Positions 26,484-34,284 of a stretch of DNA of 64,000 bases are shown here, piece by piece; the first letter of the stretch is position 1; the number at the start of each line of letters is the position of its first letter. This stretch comes from Chryseobacterium sp. Leaf394 (GTDB taxonomy: Bacteria > Bacteroidota > Bacteroidia > Flavobacteriales > Weeksellaceae): contig NZ_LMQH01000011.1 of assembly GCF_001424105.1 (NCBI RefSeq), positions 1,554,248 through 1,618,247 on the forward strand, given 5' to 3'. Under the pieces are notes generated by a model. The model ran no database searches. It saw only the letters and a list, made by a program, of their open reading frames with translations, and had not been told where the DNA came from. A program made the translations under genes and the position numbers.

Positions 26484-26518
26484 GGTAATTCTAATGATAT
26501 AAATACTGTGTTATTCAT
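26447..26518 (-). CDS. possible pyrB leader peptide
   Basis: A 23-codon frame starts with ATG at 26518 and ends with TAA at 26449-26447, exactly at the base of the terminator stem. Its last codons (CTT TAC GAT ATT TAT TTA TTT) are U-rich in RNA. This reproduces the E. coli pyrBI design, in which a ribosome following a UTP-starved polymerase blocks the terminator. The ATG would lie within a few nt of the transcript start, so translation would have to be nearly leaderless. No experimental or comparative support is available here. Confidence 0.4.
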   Translation of the reverse strand: MNNTVFISLELPGVDALYDIYLF

Positions 26519-26524
26519 TAGGTG

Positions 26525-26555
26525 CAAAGATATAACATTTGGGTAACATGACAAA
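26525..26555 (-). promoter_or_regulatory. pyrB promoter
   Basis: On the minus strand TTTG (26555-26552) is followed after exactly 19 nt by TATCTTTG (26532-26525). Both elements match the Bacteroidota sigma consensus perfectly. The predicted transcript start is near 26520, giving a leader of about 120 nt. Confidence 0.75.
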
Positions 26556-26641
26556 GTGAAACCTTAAAAAAATTAAAAAACTTCAATCACTGGTTATTCT
26601 CATTTATTCTTAATATTTTTGTTAGAATTCAAATACAGTTT

Positions 26642-27103
26642 ATGGACGCAAAAGACAGGATGATTCTCAGCATAATTCAGGAAGACTCTACTTTCTCGGT
26701 GAAAGAAATTTCTGAGAAAATAGGATTAACCTTTACCCCAACTTATGAGCGCATCAAACAGCTGGAAAAACAGGGAATTATAGAGAAATATGTTGGACTT
26801 CTCAACCGTGAGAAGCTGGGTTTGAACATTGTTGTTTACTGCAACGTCCGCCTGAAAGAACAGTCTAAAAAAGTTCTGGAAACTTTCGAGAAAAATATAA
26901 TGCAACACGATGAAGTTCAGGAGATCATCAGTCTTTCCGGCGAATATGATTATATGCTGAAAATCATTGCGAAAGATATTAATTCTTATAACGATTTTAC
27001 GGTTAATGTTATTTCAAATATTCCCAGTATTGGGCAATATCACAGTTCGATTGTACTTCATGAGGTGAAAAAGTCGACTAAGTTTAAGATTGATTTGGGA
27101 TAA
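26642..27103 (+). CDS. Lrp/AsnC family transcriptional regulator
   Basis: 153 residues. N-terminal winged helix (DAKDRMILSIIQEDSTFSVK, then TYERIKQLEKQGIIEKY) and C-terminal RAM/AsnC ligand domain with SLSGEYDYMLKIIAKD and the GQYHSSIVLHEVK end. These regulators form octamers and sense amino acids. It diverges from pyrB and lies beside the arginine cluster, so control of one of these is plausible but not shown. Confidence 0.9.
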   Translation: MDAKDRMILSIIQEDSTFSVKEISEKIGLTFTPTYERIKQLEKQGIIEKYVGLLNREKLGLNIVVYCNVRLKEQSKKVLETFEKNIMQHDEVQEIISLSGEYDYMLKIIAKDINSYNDFTVNVISNIPSIGQYHSSIVLHEVKKSTKFKIDLG

Positions 27104-27116
27104 ATATTTAAAATTG

Positions 27117-27238
27117 AACCATTAAGAATAGTGACGAAGTTAAGTTTAATTAAGAAAATCTAACGATTTTTAAACCCTGCTTCATTATTCACCTGCGAAT
27201 CTTAACTATTCTTAATCCCTTAAATTATCTTAATGGTT
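27117..27238. repeat. long inverted repeat between lrp-like gene and argH
   Basis: AACCATTAAGA (27117-27127) is the exact complement of TCTTAATGGTT (27228-27238). Inside, AAGAATAGT (27124-27132) also complements ACTATTCTT. It lies between the convergent regulator and argH and may end transcription from both, although no long T run is present. Confidence 0.5.
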
Positions 27239-27250
27239 TAAATCAAACTG

Positions 27251-28555
27251 TCAACCCAACAATTTATTTTTCAACTTATTAAACTGATATTCAATTTTAT
27301 CCAAACAAAGATTTCCAATACTTCCCTGATGAGTATGATTTAAATTTTTAATTTCAAAATCAAAGTCGTTATTTTCGATCTCCTGCCCTACCTTTACATA
27401 AGCATCACGGAATGAACTACCGTTTTTCACTTCTTCATTAATTTTTTCTACACTGAAAAGATATTGATACTTTTCATCATCCAAAATCCCATCTTTCACC
27501 TGAATATTGGGCAAGGTATAGCTTAAAATTTCCAGACATTCTTTCAAAGAATCGATTGCAGGGAAAAGAATTTCCTTTGTCAGTTGCATATCTCGATGGT
27601 AGCCTGACGGAAGATTATTCGTCAATAATATAAATTCATTCGGCAACGACTGAATTCTGTTGCAGCGCGCACGAACCAATTCAAAAATATCCGGATTTTT
27701 CTTGTGCGGCATAATGCTGCTTCCTGTTGTAAATTCTTTTGGAAAACTTATAAAATCAAAATTCTGACTTAAGTACAGGCAAACATCATACGCGAATTTC
27801 CCCAACGTTCCCGCCAAAGTCGCCATTGCCATCGACAACATTTTCTCTGATTTTCCGCGTGTCATCTGCGCATATACCGAGTTATAATTCATCGATTGAA
27901 AACCTAAATTATACGTTGTACTCTCACGGTCAATCGGGAAAGATGATCCATATCCTGCCGCCGATCCTAATGGATTTTTATTAATAATACTTTTAACTGA
28001 GAAAAGCATTTCCATATCATCCAACAACGCTTCTGCATACGCTCCAAACCATAATCCAAAAGACGAAGGCATTGCGATCTGTAGGTGCGTATAACCTGGA
28101 AGCAAAACATTTTTATGCTGATCTGCCAGTTGAATTAATATTTGAAAAAATTCGTTCGTCAATGTTGTGATTTCACGGATTTCATCCAGTAAATACAGTT
28201 TTATATCCAATAAAACCTGATCATTCCTAGAACGGGCGGTGTGAATTTTCTTTCCGGTGTCTCCTAATTTTTCAATTAAAATAGATTCAATCTGAGAATG
28301 AATATCTTCCGCATTTTTATCAATTTCAAAAGTTCCTTTTTCGATTTCTGCTAAAACTTCTTCCAAAACAGACAACATCTGCACTGATTCTTTATCGGAA
28401 ATAATTCCAACTTCTGCCAGCATTTTACAGTGTGCCACCGAACCTTTAACATCGTATTTTGCTAAACGCTCATCAAAGTCAAGATCTTTCCCAACTGTAA
28501 ATTTATTAACTACTATGTTGGTGGCATTATCGTCTTTTTGCCATATTTTTTTCAT
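27251..28555 (-). CDS. argH: argininosuccinate lyase
   Basis: 434 residues, of the shorter Bacteroidota type. Fumarase/aspartase superfamily signatures: DIHSQIE, TARSRNDQV, LPGYTHLQIAMP and the signature loop GSSIMPHKKNPD with the catalytic Ser. It cleaves argininosuccinate to arginine and fumarate, the last step of the pathway. It is the last gene of the arginine cluster. Confidence 0.95.
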   Translation of the reverse strand: MKKIWQKDDNATNIVVNKFTVGKDLDFDERLAKYDVKGSVAHCKMLAEVGIISDKESVQMLSVLEEVLAEIEKGTFEIDKNAEDIHSQIESILIEKLGDTGKKIHTARSRNDQVLLDIKLYLLDEIREITTLTNEFFQILIQLADQHKNVLLPGYTHLQIAMPSSFGLWFGAYAEALLDDMEMLFSVKSIINKNPLGSAAGYGSSFPIDRESTTYNLGFQSMNYNSVYAQMTRGKSEKMLSMAMATLAGTLGKFAYDVCLYLSQNFDFISFPKEFTTGSSIMPHKKNPDIFELVRARCNRIQSLPNEFILLTNNLPSGYHRDMQLTKEILFPAIDSLKECLEILSYTLPNIQVKDGILDDEKYQYLFSVEKINEEVKNGSSFRDAYVKVGQEIENNDFDFEIKNLNHTHQGSIGNLCLDKIEYQFNKLKNKLLG

Positions 28556-28577
28556 AATTTTTCTTTTTGTAGATTGT

Positions 28578-28626
28578 AGACATTAGATATCAGATATTAG
28601 ACTTTAAAATCTAAAATCTAATGTCT
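28578..28626. repeat. inverted repeat between argE' and argH
   Basis: AGACATTAGAT (28578-28588) and ATCTAATGTCT (28616-28626) form an 11-bp perfect stem around an AT-rich loop that itself repeats AGAT. It fills the 83-bp gap; it may be a processing hairpin. Confidence 0.5.
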
Positions 28627-28638
28627 GAAATCTCAAGT

Positions 28639-29721
28639 CTATAAAACTTTTTCAAGTATCTTAATATAAATCTCAATTCCCTCCGCAATTTCTTCGATAA
28701 AAATAAATTCATCTGCAGTATGAGAGCGCCTGCTGTCGCCGGGACCGAGCTTTACCGATGTACATGGAATAATTGCCTGATCGGATGATGTCGGTGAACC
28801 GTAAGTTGTTCTCCCGATTTCCAAACCTGCCTTTACAAATGGATGATCCTTGTCGATTTTTGAGGAATTGAGCCTGAAAGATCTTTCAGTCAACTTTGAT
28901 TTCATCTGTGACTTGATGATTTCAAACGCTTCCTGATTAGAATATTCATCCGTAACTCTCACATCTAATGTGAATTTACACGATTCCGGGACTACATTAT
29001 GCTGAGCTCCCGCATGAATTCCCGATAAAGTCACTTTAACTTCACCCAAATAATCTGAAACTTTTGGAAATTTGAAATTTAAAATCTGCTGTACATCTTC
29101 CATACATTTCACGATTGAGTTATCATCGTTCGGATGAGCGGCGTGAGAAGGAGTTCCTTTCATTTCTCCGTCAATAACCAACAATCCTTTCTCCGCAATG
29201 GCCAGATTCATCTGCGTGGGTTCTCCTACAATGGCAAGTTCGATATTCGGAAGCTGCGGAAATAAAGCCTCAATTCCGTCAAATCCCGAAATCTCCTCCT
29301 CCGCAGTTAAAGCAATCACTAAATTATATTTTAAATCTTCTTTATCAAAAAAATGCAGAAAAACCTGAGCCATTGATACCAAAGAAGCTCCGGCATCATT
29401 GCTTCCCAATCCAAACAGTTTTCCATCTTTTTCAATCGCTAAAAACGGATCTAATGTGTATGCCTTATTTGGTTTTACCGTATCGTGATGGGTATTCAGC
29501 AAAATTGACAGCTTGAAAACATCGAAATTTTTATTCACCGCCCAGATGTTGTTTTTAAAACGTTTTGTAGGAATACTGTTCTTTTTAAAAAAGTTTTCAA
29601 TCTCCACCGACGTATTATATTCATCTTTGCTGAATGACGGAATTTCAATCAGTTTTTTCAGCAAATCCACTGCGTTATTCAGTAATTCTTCTTTACTATA
29701 AACAGATTTCAGTTCCTGCAT
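28639..29721 (-). CDS. argE: M20 family deacylase of arginine synthesis (N-acylcitrulline/N-acylornithine deacylase)
   Basis: 360 residues, M20 metallopeptidase fold: first metal His-Asp in LNTHHDTV, second metal ligand in GLGSNDAGAS, catalytic EEE in LTAEEEISGF, EPTQMNLAIAEKG, and the C-terminal TSSDQA and SRRSHTADEF. In Bacteroidota with ArgF' this enzyme removes the acyl group from N-acylcitrulline rather than from ornithine; that role is inferred from the neighbouring ArgF'. Its start overlaps the end of argB by 26 nt. Confidence 0.88.
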   Translation of the reverse strand: MQELKSVYSKEELLNNAVDLLKKLIEIPSFSKDEYNTSVEIENFFKKNSIPTKRFKNNIWAVNKNFDVFKLSILLNTHHDTVKPNKAYTLDPFLAIEKDGKLFGLGSNDAGASLVSMAQVFLHFFDKEDLKYNLVIALTAEEEISGFDGIEALFPQLPNIELAIVGEPTQMNLAIAEKGLLVIDGEMKGTPSHAAHPNDDNSIVKCMEDVQQILNFKFPKVSDYLGEVKVTLSGIHAGAQHNVVPESCKFTLDVRVTDEYSNQEAFEIIKSQMKSKLTERSFRLNSSKIDKDHPFVKAGLEIGRTTYGSPTSSDQAIIPCTSVKLGPGDSRRSHTADEFIFIEEIAEGIEIYIKILEKVL

Positions 29722-30490
29722 ACTGGTTTTCTATATGGTTTTTTAGTTCAGTCTCTTTAATTAAGAACACCTTATTTACATTATTTTGTACGGCTCCAAG
29801 AGCATTTTCTAATTTTGGTAAAATTCCTTTGTGCAATTTCCCTTCATTTTTTAAAACAGAAAATTCTCCTTCAGAAATATTTTTAATGACAGATTCAGGA
29901 TTTTCGACATCTTCCAAAACCCCTGATTTATCAAAGCAATACAATAATTCAACATCATATTTGGAAGATAAAGCCTGAGCAATCACCGAAGCAATCGTAT
30001 CTGCATTGGTATTGAAAAGATTACCTTTTTTATCGTGTGTGATTGCTGAAAACACCGGAACAAGTTTAAGCTTAATCAATTTTGAGATCAATTTCTTGTT
30101 CACACTTTTCTTCTCAATATCACCTACAAATCCGAAATCTATTTCTGCATGTTCTCTTTTTTTAGCTTTAATTAAATTGGCATCAGCTCCCGAAAACCCT
30201 ATTGCTTTGCACTTTTTCTGCTGAAGTTTTGCCACAATATTTTTATTGATTCCACCCGCATATACCATCGCCACAATATCCAAGGTATCTTTATCGGTAA
30301 TTCTTCGTCCGTTGATCATTTTCTGTTCAACACCCAGTTTATCAGCCAATGTGGTTGCTAATTTTCCGCCTCCATGAACCAAAATTTTTCGTTCTTTAAT
30401 TTCAGAAAACTGATCGAGAAATTCGTTCAGTAATTCTTCATCATCGATTAATGCTCCGCCGATTTTTATGATGTATAGTTTTTCTTTCAT
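29696..30490 (-). CDS. argB: acetylglutamate (or succinylglutamate) kinase
   Basis: 264 residues, amino-acid kinase fold: KIGGALIDDEELL, the glycine loop VHGGGKLAT, GRRITD, GFSGADANLIKA, and the C-terminal NTNADTIASVIAQAL with DKSGVLED. It phosphorylates the N-acylglutamate gamma-carboxylate. No N-terminal helix for arginine-sensitive hexamers is present, which suggests the feedback-insensitive dimeric type. It overlaps argE. Confidence 0.93.
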   Translation of the reverse strand: MKEKLYIIKIGGALIDDEELLNEFLDQFSEIKERKILVHGGGKLATTLADKLGVEQKMINGRRITDKDTLDIVAMVYAGGINKNIVAKLQQKKCKAIGFSGADANLIKAKKREHAEIDFGFVGDIEKKSVNKKLISKLIKLKLVPVFSAITHDKKGNLFNTNADTIASVIAQALSSKYDVELLYCFDKSGVLEDVENPESVIKNISEGEFSVLKNEGKLHKGILPKLENALGAVQNNVNKVFLIKETELKNHIENQYAGTEICL

Positions 30491-30580
30491 TATTTAATTC
30501 ATTTACATAGGATTGCATCCTATTCTGGATTAAGTCGTCCCTTTGAGACTTTGATTGAACTTAATTAATTAAGATGATTT

Positions 30581-30615
30581 AAAACCTAACGGGTTTTGAA
30601 AATCTGTTAGGTTTT
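30581..30615. terminator. hairpin between argF' and argB
   Basis: AAAACCTAAC (30581-30590) and GTTAGGTTTT (30606-30615) form a 10-bp perfect stem with a 15-nt loop, 3 nt from the argF' stop. On the minus strand the stem is followed by TTTT and an AT-rich run, so partial termination or mRNA processing is possible. The remainder of the 128-bp gap shows nothing definite. Confidence 0.55.
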
Positions 30616-30618
30616 ATT

Positions 30619-31578
30619 TTACTTAGAATTCAATCCATCCAAAATTTCAGAGAACACAGCCTGTGCAGAGAAAATTCGGTTTTTTGCCTGTTGGTAAATG
30701 ATGGAATTTTTACCATCCATTACTTCGTCGCTCAACTCTACATTTCGACGGACCGGAAGACAGTGCATCACTTTTCCATGATTGGTATAAGCTAATTTTT
30801 CATTCGTCAGCATCCAGTTTTCTTTTACTTCAGGCATTGCTGCGTAATCCTCAAAAGACAACCAGTTTTTCACGTAAATAAAATCTGCATCTTTCAACGC
30901 TTCCTCCTGATTATGAATCACCTTCACATCTTTAGTAAAGTTTTTATCCAAATCATACCCTTCTGGATTGGCGATTACCAATTCAACATCCATTTTCTGC
31001 ATCCATTCTGCGAAAGAATTTCCTACCGCATGAGCAATCGGCTTGATGTGAGGAGCCCAGGTTAAAACTACCTTTGGCTTGCGCTCTTCTTTCCAGTTTT
31101 CTGTAATTGTGATACAGTCTGCCAAACTTTGCAAAGGGTGACGTGTTGCCGACTCCAGAGAAATAACCGGAACTTTTGCATGTTGCTCGAACTGGCTTAA
31201 AATGCTTTCGTTAACATCATCTTCCTTGCTTTTCATTCCTGCAAAACAACGAACTGCGATGATGTCACAATATTGATTCAATACTTCAATAGCATCTTTG
31301 ATATGCTCAACGGTGTCGCCGTTCATTACCGCTCCATCTGCAAATTCCAGATTCCAGGCCTCTTGAGCTGCGTTTAATGTCAGAATATTTAAACCTAAAT
31401 TCTGTGCTGCAATCTGACTGCTCAAACGCGTTCTCAAACTTGAATTTAAAAATACAAGTCCAATTGTTTTTCCTTTTCCTTTTTCAGTTTCCGAAAGAGG
31501 ATTTTTTTTAATCTGTAAAGCTTTTTTTATAATTTCCTGTAAGTTGTCAACGTCGCTTACAGAGGTGAATTTTTTCAT
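30619..31578 (-). CDS. argF': N-acylornithine carbamoyltransferase, probably N-succinylornithine-specific
   Basis: 319 residues, closely similar in pattern to Bacteroides fragilis ArgF'. Carbamoyl phosphate-binding FLNSSLRTRLSSQ, LESATRHPLQSLADC, VVLTWAPHIKPIAHAVGNSFAEWM, and MHCLPVRRNVELSD are present. Specificity hinges on one position: Glu92 in Xanthomonas acetyl-specific enzyme, Pro90 in the Bacteroides succinyl-specific enzyme. Here it is Val90 (GDTVEH), a residue that conferred succinyl specificity when placed in the Xanthomonas enzyme. N-succinylornithine is therefore the likely substrate. Confidence 0.92.
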   Translation of the reverse strand: MKKFTSVSDVDNLQEIIKKALQIKKNPLSETEKGKGKTIGLVFLNSSLRTRLSSQIAAQNLGLNILTLNAAQEAWNLEFADGAVMNGDTVEHIKDAIEVLNQYCDIIAVRCFAGMKSKEDDVNESILSQFEQHAKVPVISLESATRHPLQSLADCITITENWKEERKPKVVLTWAPHIKPIAHAVGNSFAEWMQKMDVELVIANPEGYDLDKNFTKDVKVIHNQEEALKDADFIYVKNWLSFEDYAAMPEVKENWMLTNEKLAYTNHGKVMHCLPVRRNVELSDEVMDGKNSIIYQQAKNRIFSAQAVFSEILDGLNSK

Positions 31579-31597
31579 AATGAATTGGTTGTTTTTA

Positions 31598-31771
31598 CCA
31601 CAAAAGGCATAAATTTAAACACATGAGTCACATTAGATTTAAGTTTAAAACTTTGAAAATATTTAGAACACATTAGTTGAAAATCAAAGATTTTCATAGA
31701 CATTAATACCTTTTAAAAAGCATCAAAGATTCTTAAAATGATAAAGCTTTTGTGACTTTGTGGTTAATTAA
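31598..31771. repeat. R2 interspersed repeat
   Basis: 31619-31648 is identical to 19092-19121, and similarity continues to 31695. The ends are imperfect inverted repeats (CCACAAAAGG at the left, CTTTGTGGTTAA at the right). It fills the 196-bp gap between argD and argF', and ends 20 bp upstream of the argF' start. Confidence 0.6.
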
Positions 31772-31774
31772 AAA

Positions 31775-32914
31775 TTATAGATTTTCTAAAACAGTTTTCA
31801 GTGCACCAATGAATAGATCGGTTTCTTCTTTTTTAATGTTAAGCGCCGGAAGTATCCTCAACACAGCCTTATCATTGGAGTTTCCTGTAAAAATATGATG
31901 ATTGTACAACAGGCTGTTCCTCACTTCTGAACAATCCCTGTCGAGTTCAATTCCGATCATCAGGCCTTTCCTTCGAATCATTTTAATATGTGCAAAATCT
32001 TTAATTTTATTTTCAATATACTCGCCCATTTCCTGAGCATTTTTGATGAGATTTTCATCTTTTATCACATCTAAAACTGCAATCGCAGCGACACAAGCTA
32101 AGTGATTTCCACCGAAAGTAGTTCCCAGCAAACCGTTGCTTGCCTGAAATTTTGGGTGAATCAACACTCCGCCAATTGGGAAACCATTCCCCATTCCTTT
32201 TGCTGTTGTGATAATATCCGCTTTAATTCCGAATTCCTGATGAGCGAAAAAATATCCACTTCTTCCGTAACCTGACTGGACTTCATCTAAAATCAAAACC
32301 GCATTGTATTTTTCACACAGTTCTTTAATTTTTGTTAAAAATTCAACCGTTGGAATCATAATTCCACCAACTCCCTGAATTCCTTCAATGATTACAGATG
32401 AGATTTCACTTCCCTGATTTTCAAAAACGGCTTCAAGCTGTTCGATATTATTCCATTCAGATTTAATGAATCTTTCGTCATAATTTACCGGAGCTACGAT
32501 TTTTGGATTGTCGGTCACAGAAACTGCCGCCGAAGTTCTGCCGTGAAATGAACCTGAAAAATACAGCACTTTGCTTTTTCCGTTGTGAAATGAAGCCAGT
32601 TTTAAAGCATTTTCATTCGCTTCAGCTCCTGAATTACATAAAAAAAGATTGTAATCTTCTAAGCCTGAAAGTTTTCCCAATTTCTCAGCTAACTCTGTTT
32701 GTAATTCATTCTGAACCGAGTTTGAATAGAAAGATATTTTATCTAATTGGTTTTTTAACTGAGTTTGATAATGCGGATGGTTGTGCCCGATCGAAATAAC
32801 CGCGTGACCTCCGTAAAAATCAAGATATTTTTCTCCTTTATCGTCCCAAAGAAATGATCCCTGAGCTTTTACCGGATTGATGTTGAATAATGGATATACT
32901 TTGAATAAATTCAT
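31775..32914 (-). CDS. argD: acetylornithine (or succinylornithine) aminotransferase
   Basis: 379 residues from the ATG at 32914; the frame is open 54 nt further but that stretch is Lys-rich and lacks homology. Class III PLP aminotransferase: FYGGHAVISIGHNHP, LCNSGAEANENALKLA, FHGRTSAA, ILDEVQSGYGRSG and PLP lysine in TTAKGMGNGFPIG, then GTTFGGNHLAC. It transaminates N-acylglutamate semialdehyde. 269 bp of repeat-rich DNA separate it from argC. Confidence 0.93.
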   Translation of the reverse strand: MNLFKVYPLFNINPVKAQGSFLWDDKGEKYLDFYGGHAVISIGHNHPHYQTQLKNQLDKISFYSNSVQNELQTELAEKLGKLSGLEDYNLFLCNSGAEANENALKLASFHNGKSKVLYFSGSFHGRTSAAVSVTDNPKIVAPVNYDERFIKSEWNNIEQLEAVFENQGSEISSVIIEGIQGVGGIMIPTVEFLTKIKELCEKYNAVLILDEVQSGYGRSGYFFAHQEFGIKADIITTAKGMGNGFPIGGVLIHPKFQASNGLLGTTFGGNHLACVAAIAVLDVIKDENLIKNAQEMGEYIENKIKDFAHIKMIRRKGLMIGIELDRDCSEVRNSLLYNHHIFTGNSNDKAVLRILPALNIKKEETDLFIGALKTVLENL

Positions 32915-32973
32915 TTTTTTTGTTTTAATTAATTTCTTTTGTCTTGAAACAAAGAAACAAAAGTTCAAGACCT

Positions 32974-33127
32974 GGAAACTCCGGCTAAAATTTTAAATAA
33001 TTTCCTAAAATTTCTAAACCCGGGCGGAAGGCAAAACTTGTTTCTCAAAGATGTTTTTGGCCGCCACTCAAACAGTAGAATTTTTTTTGACCGAAATTCT
33101 TTAAAATTTTATAACGCCTCCGTTTCC
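32974..33127. repeat. imperfect long inverted repeat between argC and argD
   Basis: Left arm 32974-33004 (GGAAAC, GGC, TAAAATTTTAAA, AATTTC) and right arm 33093-33127 (GAAATT, TTTAAAATTTTA, GCC, GTTTCC) pair with a few mismatches. The interior holds CCCGGGCGGAAGGC and a GGCCGCC block of unusually high G+C. It looks like a miniature inverted-repeat element. No gene is present between 32915 and 33183. Confidence 0.5.
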
Positions 33128-33183
33128 TAGGTCGGTTTTGATTCGGGTTTAAAAATTCACGATTGACTTATTGACCATTGACA

Positions 33184-34158
33184 TTAAAACGCCACAGTCT
33201 TCAAGTTCAATCCTAAATTTTCTTGCCAACCCATGGCTATATTCATGTTTTGAACTGCCTGTCCGGAAGCTCCTTTCAACAAATTGTCAATCGCTGAGTG
33301 AATAACGGCAACATATCCACTCTTTTCTATATGAATCACACAACGATTGGTGTTGACAACCTGTTTTAAATCAATTGCTTTCTCACTTACCTTTACAAAA
33401 GGCGCATCTGCGTAAAAATCCTGATACAACTGAATGATATCTGAAAGTTCTAAATCTGTTTTCACCGTGGAACTCGTAAAAATTCCTCTCGCAAAATCTC
33501 CCCTCCATGGAACAAAATTCAGACTGATTTCATTCGTATTAAAAGAAACTAACTGCTGTAAAATCTCATCCACATGTTGGTGTGTCAATGTTTTATAAGC
33601 CGAAATATTATCGTTTCTCCACGTAAAATGCGTCGTCGGCTGCAAAGACTGACCGGCACCTGTTGAACCTGTAATTCCCGTTGTGTAAACTTCATTCAGC
33701 AATCCTTTTTCAGCTAAGGGAAGCAAAGCCAGTTGAATCGCCGTCGCAAAACATCCCGGATTCGCAATACTATTTGCTACCAATAGTTGTTTTTTGTTGA
33801 TTTCGGGTAATCCGTAGATAAAATTTCTGTTCTCGAAATTACCATCCAAACGAAAATCGTTACCTAAATCGATGACTAGCGTTTCATCTTTTACAGCATT
33901 TTGAGTCAGCCAATTTTGACTTTCTTTGTGAGGAAGACATAAGAACAAAATGTCTACATCTTCAGGTTGATCTGTTAAAACCATTTCACAAACCATCGTT
34001 AAATCCGGGTACAAATCTGAAATTTTTGTCCCCGAATTCGAACGGCTATATAAAAAACTCAATGATATATTGGGATGAAAAGCCAACAGACGAACTAATT
34101 CGCTTCCTGTGTAGCCGTTGGCACCGATAATTCCTGCCGTCTTTTTGATACTAATCAT
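33184..34158 (-). CDS. argC: N-acetyl-gamma-glutamyl-phosphate reductase
   Basis: 324 residues from the ATG at 34158 (an upstream in-frame ATG at 34188 is unlikely). NADP-binding GIIGANGYTGSELVRLL, the catalytic Cys in VANPGCFATAIQL, and GITGSTGAGQSLQPTTHF are clear. It reduces N-acyl-glutamyl phosphate to the semialdehyde. Type 1 ArgC length. Confidence 0.94.
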   Translation of the reverse strand: MISIKKTAGIIGANGYTGSELVRLLAFHPNISLSFLYSRSNSGTKISDLYPDLTMVCEMVLTDQPEDVDILFLCLPHKESQNWLTQNAVKDETLVIDLGNDFRLDGNFENRNFIYGLPEINKKQLLVANSIANPGCFATAIQLALLPLAEKGLLNEVYTTGITGSTGAGQSLQPTTHFTWRNDNISAYKTLTHQHVDEILQQLVSFNTNEISLNFVPWRGDFARGIFTSSTVKTDLELSDIIQLYQDFYADAPFVKVSEKAIDLKQVVNTNRCVIHIEKSGYVAVIHSAIDNLLKGASGQAVQNMNIAMGWQENLGLNLKTVAF

Positions 34159-34196
34159 ATTATTGGTTTTCACGGATTTCGACCGCAAATATTATT

Positions 34197-34280
34197 GAAC
34201 CCTATCGGGTTCTGATTGCTTGTTGATTTAATATTCCATAGGTTCCACCTATGGCTATTCGTATTGAACCCTGTGGGTTC
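34197..34280. repeat. R1 triple-hairpin element, copy 2
   Basis: GAACCCTATCGGGTTC (34197-34212), CCATAGGTTCCACCTATGG (34236-34254, a perfect stem) and GAACCCTGTGGGTTC (34266-34280). Length and spacing equal those of copy 1, while loop bases differ and compensate in the stems. It fills the argC-argG gap, ending 4 bp before the argG stop. Confidence 0.75.
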
Positions 34281-34284
34281 GTCC

